A DNA stretch of 17,624 nt from CAZTXD01 sp964617995 (GTDB lineage Bacteria; Actinomycetota; Acidimicrobiia; Spongiisociales; ZC4RG35), in contig CAZTXD010000069.1 of NCBI GenBank assembly GCA_964617995.1, positions 1 through 17,624 on the forward strand, given 5' to 3'. Within the stretch, counting starts at the first letter, position 1. Each line of letters starts with the position of its first letter. Below are positions 1 through 7,181 of the stretch, in pieces. Under the pieces are notes generated by a model, which was given only the letters and a program-made list of their open reading frames with translations, had not been told where the DNA came from and ran no database searches. The position numbers and the translations under genes are program-made.

Positions 1-35
1 ATCGAATGCGCGCTATAGCGCGCATTCGATGCGCG
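1..35. repeat. 30-bp perfect palindrome with overlapping second hairpin
   Basis: Positions 1-30 are a perfect inverted repeat: the arm ATCGAATGCGCGCTA is followed directly by its reverse complement. It can fold as a 13-bp stem with a TATA loop. A second, mutually exclusive hairpin, CGCGCAT-TCG-ATGCGCG, occupies 19-35, so the heptamer ATGCGCG occurs three times in alternating orientation (6-12, 19-25 inverted, 29-35). It lies 31-65 nt past the stop of the leftward eis-like gene. It could be that gene's terminator, but on the minus strand the T-run comes before the stem rather than after it. It could also be a protein-binding site or a dispersed palindromic repeat. The left side is cut by the window edge. 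Confidence 0.85.
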
Positions 36-65
36 AAAACGGGTGGGGTGGTCGGTGCTCGAGGG

Positions 66-1283
66 TCAGAAGACCTCAGAGCACCAGGGGAGAGGGGACC
101 AGCCGAAGGCCCGATCGAGGGCGGCGAGGGTTTGGGGGTCGCCTTCGACACGCCCGGTTCGGGAGAGTGAACGGAACCGGGACCATCCCATGAAACACGC
201 CCCCAGGTCCTCGAGGTCCAATGAGACTTCCGGCTCTTCGCTCGTCTCGGTCACCTCCGAGCCGTCGGGGGAGAGGTCGACACGCCATCTCGTGACAGAG
301 GCGTCGAGCGGGTCGTGGAGCCCGAGAACCGTCGACACCGGCGCCGAGTAGGACCGGCCCTCCAGAGCGGCTTTCGGGTTCATCACCCGGATCCACAGGG
401 AGTCGGTCACCTTCATCGCCGCCCGGCGCCGGCCCTCCAGCATCTCCAGCACCGGATCCTCCACCGACCGCTCCGAGGCGACCACCCGGGCGGTCAGGTC
501 GTGATCCAGCAGGAAGCGCCACAACCCGGACCATGACTCCGGGTCGCTTCCCAGCAGCTCCCTGATCCTGACCTCGCCCTCGCCGTGGCCCTCGGGCCAG
601 TCTTCCTTGAAGCGGTACTGGACGTAACCGGTCACCTCTCCGCCTTCTTCGGTCACGCCGTAGCGGTAGGCGGTGGCGCCTCCCCGGTCGGACTTCTCGT
701 CCCGGAAGCGACGAAGCTCCCACCATTTCTCCGAGCGTCCGTAGAGCCCCGGAATCCGGCGCCGCACCCGGTCGTAGTAGGGAGGGAGGAGCGTTCGGGC
801 CTCGGAGGCGTCCACCAGCTTCACCGGTGCCGGGCGCGGTGCGAGTCTATGGAACCGGCTGTGGTCGCGGGGTATCTCCAATCGGGCACCCAGGGCCGCG
901 CAGCCGTAGCCGAACCTCCCGTAGATGGCCGAGTCCGACGCCCACAATCCTGCGATCGGCTCCTCACGGTGGCGGACGTCCTCGAGGTGGGCGTCGATCA
1001 TCATCCGGAGGATCCCGCGGCGGCGGTGCGTCGGGAGGACGGACACCACCGTCGTTCCGGCACATGCCATGGTGGCGCCCGGGACCGTCATGTCGAGGGA
1101 GAACGCTCCCGACGTCCCGACTATCTGATCGCCGTCGTAAGCGGCCCGGCTCCGGTCGAATTCGAACAGAGACGAGAACCGCTCGATGCCGTCGGGTTCG
1201 GGATCGAACCCGAACGAGCCCCCCATGGCTGTGAGGAAGTCGCCGGCCCGTTCGGGTGAGACCGGCGCGATCCTGACCCCCAT
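66..1283 (-). CDS. eis: Eis-like GNAT N-acetyltransferase
   Basis: This protein of about 405 aa probably transfers acetyl from acetyl-CoA to an amine; in the Eis family the substrates include aminoglycosides and lysine side chains. The N-terminal GNAT domain shows the acetyl-CoA loop LPTHRRRGILRMM at about residues 83-95. It is followed by the Eis signature IYGRFGYG, whose last Tyr is residue 126 from this start and matches the catalytic acid Tyr126 of mycobacterial Eis. A second, degenerate GNAT region and an SCP2-like C-terminal domain follow. The chain ends in Phe, as in mycobacterial Eis, where the terminal carboxylate of Phe402 acts as base. The length matches the family. I chose the ATG at 1283 over an in-frame TTG at 1286, because the ATG shares one base with the upstream stop (TGATG) and has GAGGA 6 nt upstream. 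The real substrate cannot be read from the sequence. Confidence 0.88.
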   Translation of the reverse strand: MGVRIAPVSPERAGDFLTAMGGSFGFDPEPDGIERFSSLFEFDRSRAAYDGDQIVGTSGAFSLDMTVPGATMACAGTTVVSVLPTHRRRGILRMMIDAHLEDVRHREEPIAGLWASDSAIYGRFGYGCAALGARLEIPRDHSRFHRLAPRPAPVKLVDASEARTLLPPYYDRVRRRIPGLYGRSEKWWELRRFRDEKSDRGGATAYRYGVTEEGGEVTGYVQYRFKEDWPEGHGEGEVRIRELLGSDPESWSGLWRFLLDHDLTARVVASERSVEDPVLEMLEGRRRAAMKVTDSLWIRVMNPKAALEGRSYSAPVSTVLGLHDPLDASVTRWRVDLSPDGSEVTETSEEPEVSLDLEDLGACFMGWSRFRSLSRTGRVEGDPQTLAALDRAFGWSPLPWCSEVF

Positions 1284-1948
1284 CAACCGTCCTCGTTGTC
1301 GTTGGCCTCTGTGGTGTCGGTGGTGGGTGCTGAGGAGAGGCCCGCGGCCGACCGGGCGTTGTCGACGGCCGTGCGTAGATCGGCCACTGCCGAATCGAAC
1401 GCCTCCACTGCGTCCCGTCGCTGGGAGCCGTCGTCGGTCGACTGCAACCCGGCGAGAGCCTCGTCCGCCGCGGCAGCCGCGGTCGTGACGGCAGTGCGTA
1501 TCGTCTCGTGGTTCGTGCTCAGGGGTTCAGGGGCCGTGAGCGCGTCCAGTTCGGCGACCAGGTCTTCGGCCTGGTCCGCAAGTGCCCTCAGCCGGTCCAC
1601 TGCGTCGGAGTACTCCACCTCACGCGGGTCGGCGTCGAACCCGCCGTTGACGGCTGCCATCTCCTGCTGGAGACCATCCATCGACTGGAGGATGGCGGTG
1701 ACTCCGTTCAGGTAGACGTCGACAGGGTTCCCCGATTCGCCGTTGCCGGGGGTGGGATCCGTGGTGGGGTCTCCCCCGTTGTCGCCGGGGAGGGTGGTGT
1801 CGGTGGCGGCCACGGTCGTGACGGTGGTGTCGTCCTCGGCGGTCCCGGTCGGCAACGCCCGTACGAAAAAGTAAGTGAACGCCACCATTCCCAGGACAAC
1901 GAGGGGCAGGATCCAGCGGCCTGGTTTGGGATCTGGGTTGAGAGTCAT
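1283..1948 (-). CDS. Single-pass membrane protein with helical extracytoplasmic region
   Basis: I do not recognise a named family. From ATG 1948 the product is 221 aa. A short N-terminus (MTLNPDPKPGR) precedes one hydrophobic segment at about residues 11-30. A Thr/Asp/Gly/Pro-rich linker (about 31-75) and an Ala/Leu/Asp-rich region (about 80-200) with likely long helices follow, then a polar tail ending in NDNEDG. This suggests a membrane-anchored protein with an extracytoplasmic helical bundle or coiled coil. There is no lipobox or catalytic motif. It overlaps the eis-like gene by one base, so the two are probably co-expressed. An in-frame ATG at 1984 would add 12 residues and has AGGAGA 11-12 nt upstream. 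I prefer 1948 because a TATCGT box lies 9 nt before it and the shorter form starts close to the membrane segment, but the choice is open. Confidence 0.65.
   Translation of the reverse strand: MTLNPDPKPGRWILPLVVLGMVAFTYFFVRALPTGTAEDDTTVTTVAATDTTLPGDNGGDPTTDPTPGNGESGNPVDVYLNGVTAILQSMDGLQQEMAAVNGGFDADPREVEYSDAVDRLRALADQAEDLVAELDALTAPEPLSTNHETIRTAVTTAAAAADEALAGLQSTDDGSQRRDAVEAFDSAVADLRTAVDNARSAAGLSSAPTTDTTEANDNEDG
1290..1294 (-). promoter_or_regulatory. Ribosome binding site of the eis-like gene
   Basis: On the minus strand GAGGA ends 6 nt before the ATG at 1283. It lies inside the 3' end of the preceding gene, so the two genes are likely translationally coupled. It decides the start in favour of ATG 1283 over TTG 1286. 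Confidence 0.7.
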
Positions 1949-1957
1949 GGATGGACA

Positions 1958-1963
1958 ACGATA
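1958..1963 (-). promoter_or_regulatory. Candidate -10 box for the minus-strand membrane gene
   Basis: TATCGT on the minus strand ends 9 nt before ATG 1948. No good -35 box is visible 16-18 nt upstream. If the gene starts at 1984 instead, this box lies inside the coding region and is meaningless. Confidence 0.3.
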
Positions 1964-2013
1964 GTTACAACCCGTACGTTCCATGAGCTTCTGGTCTCCT
2001 GCCGTCGACCCCC

Positions 2014-2042
2014 TTGAACCGGGACCGGACGGGTCGTACGTT
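2014..2042 (+). promoter_or_regulatory. Sigma-70-like promoter, probably leaderless
   Basis: TTGAAC (2014-2019) and TACGTT (2037-2042) are separated by exactly 17 nt. Only 6 nt separate the -10 box from an in-frame GTG at 2049, so transcription would begin at or next to that codon. This is the best -35/-10 pair in the window. It argues that the gene starts at 2049 rather than at the ATG at 1983, which would lie upstream of the promoter. Confidence 0.65.
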
Positions 2043-2048
2043 CGGGCC

Positions 2049-2828
2049 GTGGAAGAACCCCGGGAAGAGCACGATGTCGAGGTGTTCGAGCGGATCCCCT
2101 GGGAGGCGCTCGAGAAAAGTGGGCCCGACCACCGCTGGCTCGCCTATCTGGTGGCGATGGTGGTGGTCCTCGGCGCGGTGGGGATCTCGATCGGGCGGGG
2201 AATGGCTCCGTCGCCAGTCACGTCTCCGGCCGTGACCCAAGCTCCCACCGCCACCATCCCTGTCGCCTCAGACGTCCACGAGGCGCCTGCCCCGGAGCCC
2301 ACCGCCGCACCGAACCAGGCCTCCGTCCTGTCCGAAGCCGACCTCATGGCCCTTCCCGGAGACTCCCTCGAGGCCGGGGCCGCCGCCGTGGCAGAGTGGT
2401 TCGTCGTCGACCACTTCACCCGGGAAGACGGAGACGGGGGCAGATCCTTCGTGGACTGGGCGCGGGCCGGGGAGCTGACTTGGCTGGGCGCGACGACGAT
2501 CGACGTGACCGTTCTGATACGTCGCCTGGCCGCTTCCGGTGACGACGCCTATCAGAGGCTCCCGGCCGAGGCGTGGCGGGTCACGACCGAGCTGATCGAC
2601 GACCATTGGGTCGTCATCCACGGTCCCACCCCGGCCCAGGCGCCGACCCTGGATGTGTCCCTACCGGCCCCGGAGGGGGACGTCCCCGACCGCGTCGCCT
2701 CGTCGGTGGAAGACGGCACGATCACCGGCGCCGCCCAGGTGGAAGGCCGCTGGTCCGTCGAGCTGCAGTGGACCGACGACGCCGGCCTCACCTGGACCGT
2801 CCGGGAGTGGGTCGAGGACGGAGGTTGA
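2049..2828 (+). CDS. Single-pass membrane protein of unknown function
   Basis: I do not recognise a family. From GTG 2049 the product is 259 aa. It has an acidic cytoplasmic N-terminus (EEPREEHDVEVFERIPW) and one membrane segment at about residues 30-48. A Pro/Ala/Thr-rich linker (about 52-90) leads to an extracytoplasmic part rich in Trp and acidic residues. The DNA also reads open back to an ATG at 1983, but a well-spaced promoter sits between that ATG and 2049. The gene is divergent from another single-pass membrane protein with the same architecture (short cytoplasmic tail, one helix, Thr/Pro-rich linker). The Nudix gene starts 20 nt after its stop. No catalytic or binding motif is visible, so function is unassigned. 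Confidence 0.7.
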   Translation: MEEPREEHDVEVFERIPWEALEKSGPDHRWLAYLVAMVVVLGAVGISIGRGMAPSPVTSPAVTQAPTATIPVASDVHEAPAPEPTAAPNQASVLSEADLMALPGDSLEAGAAAVAEWFVVDHFTREDGDGGRSFVDWARAGELTWLGATTIDVTVLIRRLAASGDDAYQRLPAEAWRVTTELIDDHWVVIHGPTPAQAPTLDVSLPAPEGDVPDRVASSVEDGTITGAAQVEGRWSVELQWTDDAGLTWTVREWVEDGG

Positions 2829-2835
2829 CCGGGCC

Positions 2836-2841
2836 TACGAT
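2836..2841 (+). promoter_or_regulatory. Candidate -10 box of the Nudix gene
   Basis: TACGAT lies 7 nt before the GTG at 2849, the spacing expected for a leaderless transcript. No convincing -35 is seen at 17 nt, where the sequence is the 3' end of the preceding gene. The Nudix gene may also be read from the upstream promoter. Confidence 0.45.
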
Positions 2842-2848
2842 CCCCGTC

Positions 2849-3400
2849 GTGCATGCCGCCCTGACCGCCGATCTGAGGGAAACGATCGACTCGTGGACAC
2901 CGCAGGACGCCGAGGAGAGGCTCGCCCGCACCACGTGGAGGTGTCTGGCCACCCGGCCGGAGCTGCTCGTGCGAAGCGGTGAACCGGCTCACTTCACCGC
3001 TTCGGCCCTTCCAACCAGAGCCGACGGCGCCAGGGTTCTGCTGGTGCTCCACCGCCGGCTCGGCCTGTGGGTACAGCCGGGAGGGCATTTCGAGCCCGGT
3101 GACCATTCGGTGGCGGCCGCTGCCTCGCGTGAGCTGGCCGAAGAGACAGGACTGGCGGGGGAGATGGATCCGGTCCCGCTGCTGCTGTCCCGGCATCCCG
3201 CCCCCTGCGGCGTCGGGGACTGGCACCTCGACGTTCAGATGCTGGCAGTGATCCCCGAGGGCCGACCGGTCGTCAACGACGAATCGCTCGACGCCGCCTG
3301 GTTCGACCTGGTCGCTCTACCCCCCGGGGCGGCCCCGGGACTCCAGCGGCTGGCCGCAGCCGCGGTCACCCGTCTGGAGACCGATATAGACCGCCCTTAG
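2849..3400 (+). CDS. Nudix hydrolase
   Basis: This protein of about 183 aa should hydrolyse a nucleoside diphosphate linked to another moiety, using divalent metal. The Nudix box runs from about residue 79 to 102: GGHFEPGD, then REL-A-EE-T-G-L with the metal-binding glutamates E95, E98 and E99. The box is a variant. Asp stands where the first conserved Glu is usual, and the stretch to Arg94 is one residue longer than the classical count. This GGHxEPGD form is known in other Nudix proteins. I chose GTG 2849 because the reading frame upstream overlaps the preceding gene and shows no sensible protein, and because a TACGAT box lies 7 nt before it. The substrate is not predictable. Its TAG stop overlaps the TAA stop of the convergent Nfu-domain gene. 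Confidence 0.88.
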   Translation: MHAALTADLRETIDSWTPQDAEERLARTTWRCLATRPELLVRSGEPAHFTASALPTRADGARVLLVLHRRLGLWVQPGGHFEPGDHSVAAAASRELAEETGLAGEMDPVPLLLSRHPAPCGVGDWHLDVQMLAVIPEGRPVVNDESLDAAWFDLVALPPGAAPGLQRLAAAAVTRLETDIDRP

Positions 3401-3651
3401 GTGAAGCGGGCTTCCAGGACCCGGCGGGCTCTCGGGGTGATCGAGTCCCAGTCCGCGTCGGCGGACTTGGTGACCGTCACGAAGTCGGCGGTGAGGAAGA
3501 CGCTGGCGACTCCGTCGATGGCCAGGAGGTCGGCGGCGGCAGGGTCGTCGGCCGGGGCGCCGGCCGCGAAGGTGGCGGGGCCGCCGACCGGACTGCCGAC
3601 GGTGAACTTCATGGCGTTCGGATTGGGTGTGGGCTCGACAACTACGGGCAT
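3397..3651 (-). CDS. Stand-alone Nfu/NifU N-terminal domain protein
   Basis: This small protein of 84 aa matches the Nfu N-terminal domain. The hallmark PNPNAMKF lies at about residues 9-16, followed by the later motif DGVASVFLTADFVTVTK and a WDSITPRARRVL helix. In Nfu scaffold proteins this domain precedes a C-terminal NifU domain with a CxxC that carries an Fe-S cluster. Here that second domain is missing and the protein has no cysteine at all, so it cannot hold a cluster by itself. It may be an accessory or protein-binding module for Fe-S assembly, but that is inference. The gene converges on the Nudix gene and shares overlapping stop codons in the tetranucleotide TTAG (3397-3400). It is divergent from hyuA across 57 bp. 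Confidence 0.85.
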   Translation of the reverse strand: MPVVVEPTPNPNAMKFTVGSPVGGPATFAAGAPADDPAAADLLAIDGVASVFLTADFVTVTKSADADWDSITPRARRVLEARFT

Positions 3652-3659
3652 CCGGCGCC

Positions 3660-3665
3660 AGCGTA
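3660..3665 (-). promoter_or_regulatory. Candidate -10 box of the Nfu-domain gene
   Basis: TACGCT on the minus strand lies 8 nt before ATG 3651. No -35 match is visible at 17 nt. It shares the 57-bp divergent region with the hyuA promoter. Confidence 0.4.
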
Positions 3666-3670
3666 GTGGA

Positions 3671-3699
3671 TCGACCCGGCCACGGCCGGAGCGTACGAT
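3671..3699 (+). promoter_or_regulatory. Candidate promoter of hyuAB
   Basis: TCGACC (3671-3676) and TACGAT (3694-3699) are 17 nt apart, and 9 nt separate the -10 box from ATG 3709. The transcript would have a leader of at most a few bases. No Shine-Dalgarno sequence precedes the ATG, which fits. Confidence 0.5.
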
Positions 3700-3708
3700 C
3701 CTGCCCTC

Positions 3709-5646
3709 ATGACATCACCCGACGAACTGGTCGTCGCCGTCGACGTCGGCGGAACGTTCACCGACTGTGTGGCATGGACGCCGCAGCGGATCCGGGTGGT
3801 GAAGGTGCCGACCACCTCCGATCAGAGTGACGGCGTGATGGAAGGAGCCGAGACGCTGACGGGCGGCCGGCGGGCGGCCGGTCTCCTCCACGGGTCCACG
3901 GTGGCCACCAACGCCCTCCTGGAACGGAAAGGGTCCGAGACGGTGCTCGTCACGGATCCCGGCTTCGAGGACGTGATCGAGATCGGCCGCCAGGATCGCC
4001 CCTCCCTCTACGACAGCTTCGACGACCGTGCCCACCCGCTCGTCTCCCGGGACGACCGCTGGGGGACCACCGATCCCGCGGAGGTGGCCCGACGGGTCGT
4101 CGAGCGCCGGCCAGGGTCCGTGGCGGTCTCCCTGGCGTATTCCTATCTGGACGGGCGGCCCGAGGCCGAGATAGCCCGCGCTCTCGAACCTCTCGGTATC
4201 CCGGTGAGTGTTTCACATGCCGTCGTGGGTGAGTTCCGTGAGTTCGAGAGGACCTCGACGACGACCCTCAATGCTTACCTTGCTCCCCTGGTGGCGGGAT
4301 ACCTGGGACGCCTCTCCTCCCGCGCCGAAATGCTGGCGGACCGGGTCCAGGTGATGCGGTCGTCCGGGGGGCTCATGGAAGCCGGTGACGCCGCATCGCT
4401 GGCTGCCGCCCTGCTGGTGTCGGGCCCGGCGGGGGGAGTGATCGCAGCCACCCGACTGGGCGAGAGCCGGGGCTACGAGCGCGTCGTTGCCTTCGACATG
4501 GGAGGGACGTCCACCGATGTCTGCCGCATCGAAGGCGGAAGAGCCGAGATCGCCTACGAGCGGCATGTCGCCGGTCATGTGTGCCGGATGCCCTCGGTGG
4601 GTGTCCACACGGTCGGGGCCGGCGGCGGGTCGATCGCCTGGATCGACGCCGGCGGTTCGCTGCGGGTGGGTCCCCGCAGCGCCGGAGCCGAACCCGGTCC
4701 GGCCTGCTATGGCCGGGGAGGGAAACGGGCCACGGTCACCGACGCCCACCTGGCGCTGGGCCGGATCGACTCCCGGGCGCTACTGGGAGGCTCGCTCCCG
4801 CTCCGGCCGGAGGCGGCCGACGCCGTTCTCGCCCGTCTCGGGTCGGACCTGGATCTCGACATCTCGACGGTGGCGGCGGGGATCCTCGAAGTGGTGGAGG
4901 CCCACATGGAACGGGCGATCCGGACGGTCTCCGTCGAGCAGGGAGCCGATCCACGCCGGGCCACCCTCGTTGCCTACGGAGGGGCGGGTGGCCTCCACGC
5001 CACGGCTCTGGCCCGGCGTCTGGACATGGAGCGTGTGGCGATCCCTCCCTATGCCGGCGTGTTCTCGGCCCTGGGACTCCTCATGGCTCCACCGCGTCTG
5101 GACGCCGCTCGCAGCGTCGTACCCACCACCGAGGGAGGGTTCGGCGATGACCTGGAGGCTCTGGTCGAACGGGTGAGCGCCGATTATCGGGCCACCTTCG
5201 GCCGTCGGCCCGTCTCGGTGGGGCGGAGAGTCGACATGCGCTACCTGGGCCAATCCCATGAGATCCCGGTGCCCGTCGCTCGAGGGGTGACCCACGACGA
5301 GGCGGCGACCGCCTTCCACCGCCTCCACGCCGAACTGAACGGGTTCGCACGCGAATCCGACCCGGTCGAAGTCGTGACCCTGCGTGCCGTGACCGAGGGC
5401 GAGGCGCTGCTCGGCTGGGGCGACCTGCCCCGCTCGACGTCGGGGCCGCTCCCTCGGTCGCAGACCCGCCGCGTCATCACCGATGGGAGGGAGGCAGAGG
5501 CAGAGGTGTGGTGGCGACCTGACCTACCCGCCGGGGCCGAGGTGCGAGGTCCGGCGGTGATCGAGGAGGAGGTCGGCACCACCGTGCTGTCGGCTGGGGA
5601 GACCGGCGTGGTTGCCTCCGACGGGACGTTCGAGGTGACGTGGTGA
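3709..5646 (+). CDS. hyuA: Hydantoinase/oxoprolinase family subunit A (HyuA-like)
   Basis: This 645-aa protein is the ATP-binding subunit of the HyuA/HyuB enzyme family, which includes N-methylhydantoinase, 5-oxoprolinase and the acetone carboxylases. The N-terminal phosphate-binding motif VDVGGTFTD is at residues 11-19. The second ASKHA-type motif AFDMGGTSTD is at 261-270, and the glycine-rich VGAGGGS is at about 302-308. A GGAGGLHA stretch and a C-terminal beta-rich domain follow. The protein is somewhat shorter than many relatives. The stop overlaps the start of hyuB by 4 nt (GTGA), so the subunits should be made together. The reaction is probably ATP-dependent opening of a cyclic amide or imide, but the substrate cannot be told from sequence. 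No transporter, racemase or carbamoylase gene is adjacent to narrow it. Confidence 0.9.
   Translation: MTSPDELVVAVDVGGTFTDCVAWTPQRIRVVKVPTTSDQSDGVMEGAETLTGGRRAAGLLHGSTVATNALLERKGSETVLVTDPGFEDVIEIGRQDRPSLYDSFDDRAHPLVSRDDRWGTTDPAEVARRVVERRPGSVAVSLAYSYLDGRPEAEIARALEPLGIPVSVSHAVVGEFREFERTSTTTLNAYLAPLVAGYLGRLSSRAEMLADRVQVMRSSGGLMEAGDAASLAAALLVSGPAGGVIAATRLGESRGYERVVAFDMGGTSTDVCRIEGGRAEIAYERHVAGHVCRMPSVGVHTVGAGGGSIAWIDAGGSLRVGPRSAGAEPGPACYGRGGKRATVTDAHLALGRIDSRALLGGSLPLRPEAADAVLARLGSDLDLDISTVAAGILEVVEAHMERAIRTVSVEQGADPRRATLVAYGGAGGLHATALARRLDMERVAIPPYAGVFSALGLLMAPPRLDAARSVVPTTEGGFGDDLEALVERVSADYRATFGRRPVSVGRRVDMRYLGQSHEIPVPVARGVTHDEAATAFHRLHAELNGFARESDPVEVVTLRAVTEGEALLGWGDLPRSTSGPLPRSQTRRVITDGREAEAEVWWRPDLPAGAEVRGPAVIEEEVGTTVLSAGETGVVASDGTFEVTW
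5632..5637 (+). promoter_or_regulatory. Ribosome binding site of hyuB
   Basis: GAGGTG lies 5 nt before GTG 5643, inside the last codons of hyuA. This spacing favours the second of two tandem GTG codons (5640 and 5643), which also gives the usual 4-nt overlap with the hyuA stop. Confidence 0.6.
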
Positions 5647-7181
5647 CCGTCGATCCCGTCGGCCTCGAGGTGGCCCGCAACCAGCTCGCCTCCGTCGCCG
5701 ACGAGATGGGAGCGGTCCTGAGACGAACGTCGTTCTCGCCCAACATCAAGGAGCGGGCGGACTGTTCGGCGGCTCTGTTCACTCCCGCCGGTGAGATGCT
5801 GGCCCAGGCCGAGCACATCCCGGTCCACCTGGGGGCGATGCCCGCCTCGGTGGCGGCGGTGCTGGAGCGTTTCGATCCCACCCCTGGGCTCCAGTACGCC
5901 GTCAACGACCCTTTTGCCGGTGGCACCCATCTCAACGACCTGACGCTGGTGCGTCCCGTGTTCGTCGATGGCGACCACGTGGGCTGGGTCGGTAACCGGG
6001 CCCATCACGCCGACGTGGGAGGGGAGGCCCCCGGCTCCATGCCCGCTCATGCCGAGCGGCTCCAACAGGAGGGCCATGTCATCCCACCCATGGTGTGTGC
6101 TCGCCAGGGCCGGTGGCTGCCCGAGTTCGTCGAGCCGCTGCTGGCCGCCACCCGCACACCGGCGGAACGGGCCGGCGATCTCGCCGCCCAGGTCGGGGCC
6201 AACGAGCTGGCAGCCCGGCGGCTCGAGGAGATGATCGCAAGCGAAGGGAAGGATCGTTTCGTGACGGTCTCGACGGAGCTGCTGGACTACGGCGAACGGC
6301 GAATGCGGGCCGCCATAGGCGAGCTGCCCGACGGCCGCTACGCCTTCGACGACGTGATGGAATGGGACGATGTCGACGTGCCGATCCGGGTGGAGGTCCG
6401 GATCGACGGCGAGTTTCTGGTGGCGGACTTCTCCGGCACCCATCCTCAGATCCCGGCCAATTTCAATGCCCCCGTCGCCGTCACCCGGTCGTGCCTCTAT
6501 TACGCCGTCAGGGTCGCCACCGACCCCACGATTCCCGCCAACGGTGGCTGCTACCGGATGCTCGACCTGATCGCGGAAGAGGGTTCGCTGGTGGCTGCTC
6601 TGTCTCCGGCGGCGGTGGCGGCCGGGAATGTGGAGACGAGTCAACGCATCGCCGATGTCGTCCTGGGTGCCCTGGCGCAGGCGGCTCCCCGGCGGGTCCC
6701 GGCTGCCTCCCAGGGAACGATGAACAACTGCCTCGTCGGCAACGACCGCTTCGCCTACTACGAGACGGTCGCAGGCGGCCAGGGGGCACGGCCGGGACGA
6801 GACGGCCAGTCGGGGATCCAGACCGGCATGACCAACACCAAGAACACACCCCGGGAGTCGATAGAGACCCACTATCCGATCCGGGTGTTGCGCACCACCC
6901 TGCGCCGGGGCAGCGGCGGCGCCGGGGAGTTCCGGGGAGGGGACGGGATCGAGAGGGAGCTCGCCTTCGACGAGGACGCCACCGTCTCCCTCATGGGCGA
7001 GCGCCGTCGCCATGCCCCCTGGGGTCTGGTGGGGGGAGAGCCGGGGGCACTCGGCGAGGACTGGTTGACGCGGGCCGACGGGACCCGGGAGAGGCTGGCC
7101 GGTAAGACGACCTTTACGGTGAGGCGAGGCGACCGGCTGCTGATCCTCACACCCGGAGGCGGCGGATGGGGAAGACCCTGA
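5643..7181 (+). CDS. hyuB: Hydantoinase/oxoprolinase family subunit B (HyuB-like)
   Basis: This 512-aa protein is the partner of the HyuA-like subunit. Family motifs appear in order: RTSFSPNIKERADCSAALF near residues 27-46, then VNDPFAGGTHLNDLTL and the metal-site-like HHADVGGEAPGSMP. DFSGTHPQIPANFNAP is in the middle of the chain, and MTNTKNTPRESIE is followed by GAGEFRGGDGIERE near the C-terminus. It ends with the glycine-rich LTPGGGGWG typical of HyuB. The start is GTG 5643, overlapping the hyuA stop by 4 nt with GAGGTG ahead of it. It is translationally coupled to hyuA and should form one heteromeric cytoplasmic enzyme with it. The substrate is unassigned. The next gene is convergent, 90 bp away, and no clear terminator hairpin with a T-run lies between. 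Confidence 0.9.
   Translation: MTVDPVGLEVARNQLASVADEMGAVLRRTSFSPNIKERADCSAALFTPAGEMLAQAEHIPVHLGAMPASVAAVLERFDPTPGLQYAVNDPFAGGTHLNDLTLVRPVFVDGDHVGWVGNRAHHADVGGEAPGSMPAHAERLQQEGHVIPPMVCARQGRWLPEFVEPLLAATRTPAERAGDLAAQVGANELAARRLEEMIASEGKDRFVTVSTELLDYGERRMRAAIGELPDGRYAFDDVMEWDDVDVPIRVEVRIDGEFLVADFSGTHPQIPANFNAPVAVTRSCLYYAVRVATDPTIPANGGCYRMLDLIAEEGSLVAALSPAAVAAGNVETSQRIADVVLGALAQAAPRRVPAASQGTMNNCLVGNDRFAYYETVAGGQGARPGRDGQSGIQTGMTNTKNTPRESIETHYPIRVLRTTLRRGSGGAGEFRGGDGIERELAFDEDATVSLMGERRRHAPWGLVGGEPGALGEDWLTRADGTRERLAGKTTFTVRRGDRLLILTPGGGGWGRP

Noticed and set aside
585..1259. Plus-strand open frame opposite the eis-like gene
   Set aside because: The minus strand carries a complete Eis motif set over the same bases, and the plus frame shows no domain.
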